NCBI RefSeq assembly: GCF_001263205.1
Contig: NZ_CP012333.1
Coordinates: 3,596,001-3,660,000 of the forward strand
Direction of reading: 5' to 3'
DNA length: 64,000 nt
Source: Labilithrix luteola
Lineage (GTDB): Bacteria > Myxococcota_A > Polyangia > Polyangiales > Polyangiaceae
Position numbers and translations under genes: made by a program. Under the pieces are notes generated by a model that had not been told where the DNA came from, ran no database searches, and saw only the letters and a program-made list of their open reading frames with translations. This document shows positions 44,832-53,621 of the stretch, piece by piece. Within the stretch, counting starts at the first letter, position 1. Every line of letters begins with the position of its first letter.

Positions 44832-45836
44832 ATGGCGGGTGGTGATCGGGTCGTCGTTCCGACGACGGCGTTCTTCCCGTGCGCGCTGCGTTCGTGCGCG
44901 TGGATGCTCTCGCTCGCCCTCACGACGGGAACGCTGCTCGTTCCGACGATGGCGAACGCCGCGCCGAAGGCCGCCGAGAACAAGCCCGATCAGGCGGCGG
45001 CAAAAGCCTTCGAACAAGGGCAAAAGGCCTTCAAAACAGGGGATTATCGGAAGGCCGGTGAGAAGTTCGAGCAAGCCTACGAGCTCGCTCCACATCCCTC
45101 TCCGCTCTGGAACGCAGCACGCGCATGGCATCGCGCACACGAGCCGATGCGAGCCGCAAACCTCTACGCCAAATACCTCCGCATTGCTCCCGAGGGCGCG
45201 CGCGACCGGAATCACGCCATCTCGGGACTCAAAGAGCTTTCGGCGAAATTGGGGCTTTTGACGATTAACGCCACCGACGTCACGGACATTCGGGTCGACG
45301 GCAAACCTATCGAAGGGTCGAGCCTCTACGTTCTTCCGGGCGAGCACATCATCGAAGGGCGGGCGACCGATGCGCCGATTCGCGTCACGCGCGTCATCGG
45401 CGCCGGTGAAGCGATGAGTGTCGCGCTCGTGCCACCGCCACCGGTCGTCGAGCGCGTCGTCCAGCGCGTCGAGGAAAAACCGGAAGATCGGAAGCCGGAA
45501 CAATTCAAATCGGAATCCTTCGTTCCGTCGAAGCGAGGAGTCTCGCCAACGTGGTTTTATGTGGCGGCGGGCGTGACGGTCGTGGTCGGTGGCGTCGCGA
45601 CGTGGTCCGGCCTCGATACGCTGAATCGAAAAGACGATTTCGTCAGCGCGCCGGACCAAGCGAAGCTCGATGACGGTCGTTCGAGCCAGACGCGCACGAA
45701 CATCCTCCTCGGCGCCACGGCCGGGCTTGCGGTCGTCACCGTCGTGCTCGCCCTCGTCGTCGACTGGAGAGGCGAGCCCGTCACCGGGCCCGTGCACGTC
45801 GGTTTCACCGGCAACGGTGTCGGAGGAACCTTCTGA
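44832..45836 (+). CDS. Exported TPR/PEGA-like protein
   Basis: 334 residues. A signal peptide (LALTTGTLLVPTMANA) precedes a TPR-like unit (AFEQGQKAFKTGDYRKAGEKF... AYELAP), then a PEGA-like beta domain (LTINATDVTDIRVDGKPIEG) and two C-terminal hydrophobic helices (about 252-272 and 300-320). This layout is common beside Ser/Thr kinases in myxobacteria. The kinase ATG overlaps its stop by one base, so the products are coupled. Confidence 0.8.
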   Translation: MAGGDRVVVPTTAFFPCALRSCAWMLSLALTTGTLLVPTMANAAPKAAENKPDQAAAKAFEQGQKAFKTGDYRKAGEKFEQAYELAPHPSPLWNAARAWHRAHEPMRAANLYAKYLRIAPEGARDRNHAISGLKELSAKLGLLTINATDVTDIRVDGKPIEGSSLYVLPGEHIIEGRATDAPIRVTRVIGAGEAMSVALVPPPPVVERVVQRVEEKPEDRKPEQFKSESFVPSKRGVSPTWFYVAAGVTVVVGGVATWSGLDTLNRKDDFVSAPDQAKLDDGRSSQTRTNILLGATAGLAVVTVVLALVVDWRGEPVTGPVHVGFTGNGVGGTF

Positions 45837-47560
45837 TGGGCACGCGCGTCCTCCCCGTCGGTCCGCGCCCTGGGCAGAGTGGGCAGAGCGGTTCGGCCCC
45901 GGTTGGGGCGTCGCCGTCGGTCACCGCGGTCACGGGCGTGTCGTGGGAAGGCTCCGGACCCGTGCCGGCGATGGCGATGCCGGCCGCGAATGCGCGTCTC
46001 GGCGGAATCTACGAGCCGCTACTCGAGCTCGCTTCGGGCGGGATGGCGCGCGTCTTCATCGGGCGTCGCGTCGGTGCGGCGGGCTTCGAGCGCATCGTCG
46101 TCATCAAGCAGATCCACCGGCACATGCTGGGCCGCGAGGAGATGCACAAGCTCTTCAAGGACGAAGCGCACATCGCCTCGCTCATCCACCACGTCAATGT
46201 CGTTCCTGTGATCGACGTCGTCGAGGCCTCGGGCGAGCTCCTGCTGGTGATGGAGTACGTCGAGTCCGTCTCCATGTCGCTCATGCAGAAGATGGTGCGC
46301 CTCGCCGGCACCATCACTCCGCCGAGCGTCATCGTGCGCGTGATGATGGACGTCCTCGCGGGGCTCCAGGCGGCGCACGACGCCGTCGATGCCCGCGGTC
46401 GACCGATGCTCATCGTCCATCGCGATGTGAGCCCTCAGAACGTCATCATCGGTCGTGACGGTGTCAGTCGCGTCATCGATTTCGGCGTCGCCAAGGCCGC
46501 GCATCGCCTCACCGAGACCGAGTCCGGGCACCTCAAGGGTAAGTTCGGGTACATGGCCCCGGAGCAGATTAGCGGCCAGCCCGTCGATCGACGCACCGAC
46601 GTATTCGCCGCCGGGGTCATGCTCTTCGAGGCGTTCTCCGATGCGCGTCTGTTCGCGACCGACAACGCGCTCGAGACCATGCGCCGGGTTCTGAACGAGC
46701 CGATGCCCAATCCGGCAACGGTCCCGCGCATGCCGCCGGCACTCCACGACGTCGTCAAAACGGCGCTCTCACGCGAACCGAATCAGCGCTTCCCGAGCGC
46801 GATCGACTTCGCGAACGCACTGGCCGGCTGCTTTGCTCCCGCCACGCACGGCGAGGTTTCCCAATGGATCGAGGCCCAATGCGGAAAGCTCCTCGCGCAG
46901 CGACGCGAGGTCCTCGCCGAGGTTCGGAGCTCGCCGAGTGGCGTCGGCCCGAGCACCGACGTGGTGTTCGACGCGTCGCCGCGCAAGGAAGATGGCACCA
47001 CGCAGCAGCACGTCAGTGTCGAGAGGAGCATCGAGCCCTCGCTCGGACGACGTCCTTCGCGCTGGCTGTGGGCGGTCCTGCTCGGCGCGACGGTCCTCAC
47101 GTTCGGCGTCATCCTCGGCATTCGTCTCGCGACGCGCCTGGTGAACACATCGTCGAAGCTCGCGGCGGCCTCCAGCACGATGGATTCGCCGCCGCCCGCC
47201 AAAGAGCTTGCGCCGCCTCCCACGACGACGCCCGCCGACGTGCCGAGTGACGGCGTGGTCGTCGAGCTCAGGGCCGAGTCGCCGATCCTCAGCGTGCAAA
47301 CGAGCGGTATGCGCGGTCTCGAGCTTCACGGAAAGACCGCCCGACTGGTGGTCGAGCCGTGGAGCGGTGAGCTCGTCGTCGAGGCGCGCCTCGAGAACAA
47401 GCGCGATGCGCGCGCGAGAGTTTCGTTCAACGGGTCTCATTCGGCGATGCTGTCCACGGCGCCCGCGGGCCCGGCGACGGGCGGTTCGAAGTGGAAGAAG
47501 CCGGCCGCGGCGCAGCCCGATGAGCTGCAGGAGAGCCCCTACGCGAAGGGCAAGGACTGA
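45836..47560 (+). CDS. Ser/Thr protein kinase, Hanks type, membrane-anchored
   Basis: 574 residues. Kinase domain about 58-335: Gly loop LASGGMARVFIG (65-76), ATP Lys91, Glu110, catalytic loop HRDVSPQN (195-202), DFG 215-217, APE 241-243. The HRDVSPQN wording is common in myxobacterial kinases. Low-complexity linker, one membrane helix (about 405-428), then an exterior domain with a Pro-rich stretch. Second in a four-gene operon with TPR and lipoprotein genes; the FHA/sigma-54 activator is divergent and could bind phosphothreonine produced by it (inference). Confidence 0.93.
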   Translation: MGTRVLPVGPRPGQSGQSGSAPVGASPSVTAVTGVSWEGSGPVPAMAMPAANARLGGIYEPLLELASGGMARVFIGRRVGAAGFERIVVIKQIHRHMLGREEMHKLFKDEAHIASLIHHVNVVPVIDVVEASGELLLVMEYVESVSMSLMQKMVRLAGTITPPSVIVRVMMDVLAGLQAAHDAVDARGRPMLIVHRDVSPQNVIIGRDGVSRVIDFGVAKAAHRLTETESGHLKGKFGYMAPEQISGQPVDRRTDVFAAGVMLFEAFSDARLFATDNALETMRRVLNEPMPNPATVPRMPPALHDVVKTALSREPNQRFPSAIDFANALAGCFAPATHGEVSQWIEAQCGKLLAQRREVLAEVRSSPSGVGPSTDVVFDASPRKEDGTTQQHVSVERSIEPSLGRRPSRWLWAVLLGATVLTFGVILGIRLATRLVNTSSKLAAASSTMDSPPPAKELAPPPTTTPADVPSDGVVVELRAESPILSVQTSGMRGLELHGKTARLVVEPWSGELVVEARLENKRDARARVSFNGSHSAMLSTAPAGPATGGSKWKKPAAAQPDELQESPYAKGKD

Positions 47561-47562
47561 CG

Positions 47563-49110
47563 ATGCTGGGGAGGCGAGCGTGGCGCGGGATCCTCGCGGT
47601 CACCGTTGCGAGCTCGCTCGCGGTGGGCGCCGCGTGCGCATCCGAAGATCCCGCGGCGAGTGTCGAGGACGACGCCGGCACCACCGCGCGCGACGCAAAG
47701 GCGGGGGAGGGCGGCACGGCCCTTCCGGATGGAGGCGTCGCCGACGGCTCGCGCCTCGTAGCCGGGGACATCATCATGGTCGGCATCACGTCGGACAACT
47801 TCATCGCGTACCGACGTCTCGACCTCGTGGCCGACAGGAGCAGCTTCGAAGTGGTGTCGGCGTTCGGTGGCGCGCCCATCGTGCTGAGCCCGGACATCGG
47901 AGGAGCAACTTTCTATGCGACCTCACTCGGTCACGTGGTCGGCTTCTGGACCGGCGCCACCGATCAGATGCTCGGTACGTTCAACTATTGGACGCAAGCG
48001 AGCGGCGTGAAGACCACGCCTGGCGCTTCGTCGCGCGTCAGCATCATGGCCGTGAACCTGCTCGACGACACCATCCTCTTCGCCTCTGGCATAGGCGACG
48101 GCGGCCTGATGGACGGGAGCGTCGACAGCCTCGACTTTGCGGTGATCTCGCCTTCGCAGCCGAACTCCGACCCCGTCATTCGCGACGTGAATTTCGCGGC
48201 GGCGCACAACAACTGTCCCATTCTCTGCAGCTTCAGCGGAGCCTCCTCCATTCTGTGTGCATACTGCACGGGAACGGACCCCGATGCGTACGTGGGACGA
48301 CTCGTGGAGGTGAAGCGCAACGCGCTCGGCACCGTCACCACGACGATCCTCGCCGACAACGACCCCCAGACCGCCATCGCACCCCTCTTCGGCCTCTTCG
48401 CGAACGACGCAGGCGACAAGGTCATGACGGTCGCCGCGGAGCCGCTCGGAGAGGGCCGGATCTTGCACCTTCCGACGGGCACGGTCGACGTCGTCGGAGA
48501 CACGGTCCACGGGGTGTACACCGCAGGCGACGGCGAGAACTTCCTCTTCGGTAATGGTGATCGCCTCGAACGGACCACCGGCGACGCGACGCTGAAGATC
48601 ACGGTCGTCGACGGCGGCTTCGATCACGTGCTCGGCGCGTCCATGGATGCGCGATACGTCGGATACGCGTCGACGGTCGGTGCCGTGACGGATCTCAACG
48701 TGGCCGATACGAAGGTGCCGTCGGCGAAGAATGTCGTTGCCGACGCGTCCGTCGCGTCGTCGTCGATCGTCGCCCCGACAGGACAAATCGTCTACACGAC
48801 GCTCGATCCGAACACGGACGACCAGAATTGCTATCTCGTCGAGGCGGACGGCGGGCAGCGTCTCATCGGCGAGCACATCGCAACGTGCCAGGCGCTCGCC
48901 GGAACGGGGCTGGTGTTCATCGCCGACAACTATCGGCAGCAGGGCCCGGCGGCAGTCTTCGATCTTTGGACGCTGAACGTCGAGAACGGTGCGACCACGC
49001 GGCTGCCCGTAGCGACGAGCGTGACCCAGCTCAAGATCGCCGCGAACGGTATGATGGCGTGGGTCACGCGGGGCTCCGAGGCAGGCCTTTACGCGAGATG
49101 GTTCCCGTGA
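47563..49110 (+). CDS. Lipoprotein with beta-propeller-like repeats
   Basis: 515 residues. Lipoprotein signal SSLAVGAACASED, an acidic linker, then repeated blade-like units (for example GDIIMVGITSDNFIAYRRLD, KVMTVAAEPLGEGRILHLPTG, GQIVYTTLDPNTDDQNCYLVE, GLVFIADNYRQQGPAAVFDLW), consistent with a beta-propeller. Cys pair NNCPILCSFSG inside. Starts 2 nt after the kinase stop; third gene of the operon. Function unknown. Confidence 0.72.
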   Translation: MLGRRAWRGILAVTVASSLAVGAACASEDPAASVEDDAGTTARDAKAGEGGTALPDGGVADGSRLVAGDIIMVGITSDNFIAYRRLDLVADRSSFEVVSAFGGAPIVLSPDIGGATFYATSLGHVVGFWTGATDQMLGTFNYWTQASGVKTTPGASSRVSIMAVNLLDDTILFASGIGDGGLMDGSVDSLDFAVISPSQPNSDPVIRDVNFAAAHNNCPILCSFSGASSILCAYCTGTDPDAYVGRLVEVKRNALGTVTTTILADNDPQTAIAPLFGLFANDAGDKVMTVAAEPLGEGRILHLPTGTVDVVGDTVHGVYTAGDGENFLFGNGDRLERTTGDATLKITVVDGGFDHVLGASMDARYVGYASTVGAVTDLNVADTKVPSAKNVVADASVASSSIVAPTGQIVYTTLDPNTDDQNCYLVEADGGQRLIGEHIATCQALAGTGLVFIADNYRQQGPAAVFDLWTLNVENGATTRLPVATSVTQLKIAANGMMAWVTRGSEAGLYARWFP

Positions 49111-50264
49111 GGCGTGCTCGCTCGTCTTCTCCGCGCGCGGTGTTCACCGTTTTCCTGCTCGGAGCGATGGCGGCGTGCACCGTGTTCAATGGCCTTTCGG
49201 TACCGACGGACACCGAGAAGGCCGGCGCCGAAGCCGGTGCGGGAGATGGTTCCATCGAAGGCGGCGCCCGTGACTCGAGCGTTTCCCTTCCCGCACCTGG
49301 ATTCGTGGCGCACGACGAAGCCATCGCCGCATGCTCGGTGATCGCGGCGTGCCCGCATCTCTCGCAAGGCATCACGCGTTCGCTTCGCGTCGCCGTCGAC
49401 GAGACGGTCCTCCCTCCCGGGCCGATGCTCGAGCGGTGGAACCCGAGCTTCTCGTTCTGCGTCGAGCAGCTGAGCAAGACGTTCGACCCCGCGCGTCCCG
49501 GGCAAGACATCGTCGGTCCTGCGGTCCGGAAGATCGCGCAGGCGGTGTCTTGCGCCGAAGCACGGAAGGCGGTGCTGTTCGAGCTCGTTCCAGGGCTCGA
49601 TGCACGCTGTGATGGTGGTCCGCCGTCGAAGTGCCTGGACGACGAGACGGCTCTGCAGTGCGACTTCGACGAAGGCTACTCGTTGGTCACGCACTGCAAC
49701 GCGCCGTACGGTGCTCCGTCGGACAAGTGCAAAGACATCGACGCGGGTGGCGTGGGCGTCGGAGGATGCTTCCTCGAAGACGGGCTCTGCCCCACGTGCG
49801 AGGGCTCCTTTGCGACGTTCTGCGGGCTCGACGTGCAGCGCCAGAGGCAGCCCTACCGCTTCCGTACGGACTGCAACGCGCTCGGCCTCGAATGTACGAT
49901 CGTGCCCGGCAGCACGGAGCTCGGCTGCGCCATGTCCGATCACATCGTCCGGCGCGACAGCTACTTCTATCCGGGGTCGTACTGCGATGGCCCGCGCGTG
50001 ATGCTCTCCGACGGAACGTTCTCCGGCTTCGTGGACTGCTCGTCGTTCGGTGGGAATTGCGTGGAGTCCTCCGGCGCCGCGACGTGCACGTTGCCCGGCG
50101 CGGAGTGCCATCCGTTCTCACCGGGAGCGAACAGGTGCAACGGCAGCAAGCTCCACCTTTGCGTCGGTGGGCATTGGGAAGACGTGACGTGCGCCAACGG
50201 TTGCGACACGGCCGACGCCGCGCCTGGACGCGCCTCGTGCCGGCCGCCGTTCAATCCAGACTGA
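49098..50264 (+). CDS. Cys-repeat lipoprotein, paralogue of the next gene
   Basis: 388 residues. Lipoprotein signal FLLGAMAACTVF; the mature start CTVFNGLSVPTD matches the next protein's CTVFSGLSVPND. A helical region (IAACSVIAACPHLSQGITRS) is followed by tandem ~40-residue Cys units: C..ETALQCDFDEGYSLVTHC, CEGSFATFC...FRTDC, CDGPRVMLSDGTFSGFVDC, CNGSKLHLCVGGHWEDVTC. The unit C-x-G-x(4)-L-x-C-x(6-9)-V-x-C recurs. Start overlaps the propeller gene's stop, so it is last in the kinase operon. GTG at 49107 is an alternative start. Confidence 0.75.
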   Translation: MVPVRRARSSSPRAVFTVFLLGAMAACTVFNGLSVPTDTEKAGAEAGAGDGSIEGGARDSSVSLPAPGFVAHDEAIAACSVIAACPHLSQGITRSLRVAVDETVLPPGPMLERWNPSFSFCVEQLSKTFDPARPGQDIVGPAVRKIAQAVSCAEARKAVLFELVPGLDARCDGGPPSKCLDDETALQCDFDEGYSLVTHCNAPYGAPSDKCKDIDAGGVGVGGCFLEDGLCPTCEGSFATFCGLDVQRQRQPYRFRTDCNALGLECTIVPGSTELGCAMSDHIVRRDSYFYPGSYCDGPRVMLSDGTFSGFVDCSSFGGNCVESSGAATCTLPGAECHPFSPGANRCNGSKLHLCVGGHWEDVTCANGCDTADAAPGRASCRPPFNPD

Positions 50265-50287
50265 CGCTCTCGATGGCCCGCGAGGGC

Positions 50288-51439
50288 TCAGATCGGAGGT
50301 CCGCAGAAGTTGCTCTTCGGGGCCGTCCCCGTCCGGCAGTCATAGCCGGGATCGGCTTGCCGGCAGTCGACCAGCGTGAGGCGGCCGCCAATGCAGAGTC
50401 GGATGGACTTGCCGTTGCAGCTGTTGACGCCCTGTCCGTCGGGAGGCGCCGGATCGTAAGGCGTGCACTCGTCGTGGGGACCGGCGCAGTACGCCGTGGT
50501 GTCGTGGTAGGCGCATTTCCCGCCCATGGGCGCGCAGTCGACCTTCACGGTTTGGTTGAAGGCGCAAACCGAGAGGCTCGTGTCGTCGGTTTCGCACTGC
50601 GATTGCAGATGGATGCTGCAGGGAGGGCCGCCGCACGATTCGACCGCGACCTTGCACTCGTAACCGATCACTGCGCAATCGACCTTCGTGTGCGCGGATT
50701 CGCCGCCGGCATCGCGGCAGTAGTCGTTGGTCGAGAGCCTCTGGCTGCCGTCGATGCACGTTGGATTCGAGGGGCACGTGGTGTTCGCGATATCGCACCA
50801 CGACCGTCCGTCTTTGACTTTGCACTGGCTCCCGGGCTCGTAGACCGAGTCGCTGCAGTGGGTGAGCCATCCGCCCGGCGCGAGCACGCTCTGGAAGCAG
50901 GTCACGCGCGTGTTGCCGTCGCAACGGTCGGCTTGTCCCGTCGTGCAGTTGGGGTCGATGCGCGGATCGTTGGCATCGATCTCCTCGAAGGGCGTGCAGC
51001 CCCCGAAATTGCACCCGTCGATCTTCGCGATGCAGCCGAGGTGCGTGCCGACCGCGGCGCTACGACGGCGCGGATCGACCGGCCCAGCGAGAACGTGCAC
51101 GCACTCGGAGAAGTTCGTCGCGTCGATGGGCAAGCCGAACGACGCCGCAATCGAAGCCCCGAGATGGGGACACGTGAGGACCTTGGAGCAGACCTTCAAA
51201 GCGTCCGACACGCCGATCAGACCGGGGAGATCGCTCCCTGCCTCGGAGCGCGTCATGCCGGAATCCGGTGGGCTCGGGTCGTCGGCCGCGTCGTTCGGAA
51301 CGCTGAGGCCCGAAAAGACCGTGCACGAGCCGGCGAGGAGAAGGCATCCCGCGGAGATCGCAACGAGAACGCTCGCCGCGAGGCGCGCCGGTGTGACGCA
51401 CGTCGTATCGCCTCCCCGAGACCCCACGCCCTCCATCAT
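50288..51439 (-). CDS. Cys-repeat lipoprotein, paralogue of the previous gene
   Basis: 383 residues. Signal LVAISAGCLLLAGSCTVF; mature start CTVFSGLSVPND. The same architecture as its convergent neighbour: helical KVCSKVLTCPHLGASIAAS, then four tandem Cys units (CDGNTRVTC...GWLTHC, CIDGSQRLSTNDYC, CETDDTSLSVC...VKVDC, CNGKSIRLCIGGRLTLVDC). The two are inverted paralogues with a gap of 23 nt between stop codons. Start is the first of two adjacent ATGs. Function unknown. Confidence 0.75.
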   Translation of the reverse strand: MMEGVGSRGGDTTCVTPARLAASVLVAISAGCLLLAGSCTVFSGLSVPNDAADDPSPPDSGMTRSEAGSDLPGLIGVSDALKVCSKVLTCPHLGASIAASFGLPIDATNFSECVHVLAGPVDPRRRSAAVGTHLGCIAKIDGCNFGGCTPFEEIDANDPRIDPNCTTGQADRCDGNTRVTCFQSVLAPGGWLTHCSDSVYEPGSQCKVKDGRSWCDIANTTCPSNPTCIDGSQRLSTNDYCRDAGGESAHTKVDCAVIGYECKVAVESCGGPPCSIHLQSQCETDDTSLSVCAFNQTVKVDCAPMGGKCAYHDTTAYCAGPHDECTPYDPAPPDGQGVNSCNGKSIRLCIGGRLTLVDCRQADPGYDCRTGTAPKSNFCGPPI

Positions 51440-51537
51440 AACCTCGATCGACAAGACGACGCCCTGGCCCTGGGGGACGCAAAAAATCACGCAACCGCGG
51501 TCTCGGCCTGGCCGACAGGGCGGTCAGGAGGCTTCCC

Positions 51538-53165
51538 ATGCGCTGTTTTTCGATTCGGGGGTTTTCGTGTGCGTTCGTCACGCTGGGTTTGCTGGCCGTC
51601 GGCCCTTCCGGCTGCAGCCTGTTCGGAGGTGACGATGGAGATCCTGCTCCGGGAAACGGCGTCACCGACCTTCCGACCGGTGAATCGCCCGACGCGGGCG
51701 ACTCGAATCCCTCGAAGAACGTGACGGTCGTTGGGACTCCGGACGATGGCGAGCTGACCGAACAGTTCGGCGTGTTCGTGTCGGCCCGCGGCTCGGACAC
51801 CGCAGAAGGGACTCGTAGGGCTCCCCTCGCGACGTTGTCCGCCGCCATCCGCATGGCGAAGTCGAAGGGGCGCCGCGTCTATGCCTGTGCGGAAACGTAC
51901 AACGAAAATGTCGTGATGGAAGATGGCGTCCCGATGTTGGGCGGCATCGATTGCAGCGCGGGTTGGAAGTTTTCATCCTCCTTGCGCGCGCGCATCGAAG
52001 CGCCAGCGAGCCCTGCGGTTCTCGCCAAGGGAATCACGAAGGCAACCGTCATCGGCGGGTTCGAGATCGTCGCGCCCGACGCGAAGCATCCGAGCGAGAG
52101 CTCGATCGTAGTCTTCGCCATCAACTCGGTCGGCCTCACGATCGCGCATTCACGCCTGCAAGCAGGCCGTGGGGGCGACGGTACCGATGGCGCGGCGGCT
52201 ATTGCGCTGACTCCGGCCGGCAACCCGAACGGCGCGGACGCGGAGCCATCCCACACATGCGGAGCGGGGCAGTGCACCACCGCCTCGTCGAGCGCACCGG
52301 GCGGAAACGGTACCTGCGCCGGGGCCCCGGGCACGACGGTTTCGCCGGGGGAGCCGGCGGTCGCGGCGGCACCTACGACATCACGGTCCAAGGCGCGAAG
52401 ACCCCCGTCACCTATTCCAGGAAGGTCGGCATGTTGACGTACTTGGACACCGACACCAACACCGACGGTCTGGCGGGAGCCGGCCCAGGAGGCGCGGGCG
52501 GCACCTCCAACGCGCATCCGCAGGATGGGGCGGCGGGCGCCGATGGCAAGAAGGGCAGCAACGGCAGCGAATTGAGCTACGTGCTGACGGAGGACGGTGT
52601 CACCGTTGGGAACGGGACCAAAGGCTCGGATGGTGAGCCGGGCAAGGGCGGCGGCGGCGATGTCGGCGTGGAGGCGAGCTTGCCGAACCTCACCGCGGGG
52701 CGAGTTCGCGGATTTGGCGGCGGCGGCGGCGGCGCGGGAGGCTGTCCGGGCCTCGCAGGCGGGGCCGGCGGCGGCGGTGGCGCGAGCATCGCGTTGGCGG
52801 CGTACCTGAGTCCCGTCCGCATCGATGCGTCGCAGATCGTGACGAGCACTGGCGGCAAAGGCGGGCAGGGCACCACGCCGAGCGCGCCAACGCTCGGTGG
52901 CATTGGCGGCATCGTAAGCGGCGGGTTCACCAACCGCGGCGGCCACGGCGGCGCTGGCGGCCATGGTGGCATCAGCGGTCACGGCGCCGGCGGGCCGTCG
53001 TTCGGCATCGGGTGGGTCGGCACGGAGCCCGTGGTTACCGACACGACCTATCAGCTCGGTGTCGGCGGCGCGGGCGCTCCGGCGAAGACGCAGGGCGGGG
53101 CGACCATCCCGGCCTCGCCGAACGGCGAATCGGCGGAGAAGAAGTTGCTTGTCGTGCCCGCTTGA
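51538..53165 (+). pseudogene. Gly-rich collagen-like lipoprotein gene interrupted by a frameshift
   Basis: Two overlapping frames join into one protein of about 542 residues. The 5' frame gives a lipoprotein signal (GLLAVGPSGCSLFGG), a linker, a beta-helix-like domain (FVSARGSDTAEGTRRAPLAT, a DUF1565-type opening) up to GGNGTCAG; the continuation GHDGFAGGAGGRGG lies in another frame. Continuity of the Gly-Gly-x pattern places the shift at about 52321-52335 in a GGGG/CCCC tract; one added base restores it. The 3' part is Gly-rich with many GGAGG and GGHGG repeats. This could be sequencing error, true decay or phase variation; functional product uncertain. Confidence 0.75.
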
Positions 53166-53183
53166 AGCGGCGCGACGCGACGC

Positions 53184-53621
53184 TCAGGGCGCGGCGGCCT
53201 CGGCATCGGGCGCGGCCGTCGGTTGTGCGTCGGCACCTGCATCGGCGGCAGGCGCGGGGTGCGTGGAGCCGCCGTCCGACGTGCAGGTGTCGTTGCGATC
53301 GAACGCGGCGAGAGCCTTGGGGCACGCCGGGTCCGAGCCGCTCGTGTCGGCGCCGAACGGGTAGGGCGGGCACATCGTGGTCACGAAGACCGATGGGCCC
53401 GCGTCATCGTTCGGAAGGAGCATGCACGTTGGCGCGCAGTCTCCCGGATCGCCTCCGCTGACGACGTCCACGCTGGTGGTCATGTCCAAGCAGTCACGCG
53501 CCCCCTGATATTCGCGTGCCGCAAAGACGTGCGAGGGATCCCCGCAGGCAATGTGCACAATGCACGCAGTGCCGGCGACGAGTACCGGCACTACGCGAAG
53601 CGCGAGCTTGGACAACTTCAA
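53184..53621 (-). CDS. Small Cys-rich lipoprotein downstream of aspS
   Basis: 145 residues with a TTG start that overlaps the aspS stop (TTGA). Signal LVAGTACIVHIAC offers two lipobox Cys. About eight further Cys (RDCLD, GDCAPTCML, TMCPP, PACPK, DTCTSD), then an Ala/Asp/Pro-rich tail (HPAPAADAGADAQP). Coupled translation with a tRNA synthetase is odd; it may simply be adjacency. Function unknown. Confidence 0.6.
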   Translation of the reverse strand: MKLSKLALRVVPVLVAGTACIVHIACGDPSHVFAAREYQGARDCLDMTTSVDVVSGGDPGDCAPTCMLLPNDDAGPSVFVTTMCPPYPFGADTSGSDPACPKALAAFDRNDTCTSDGGSTHPAPAADAGADAQPTAAPDAEAAAP

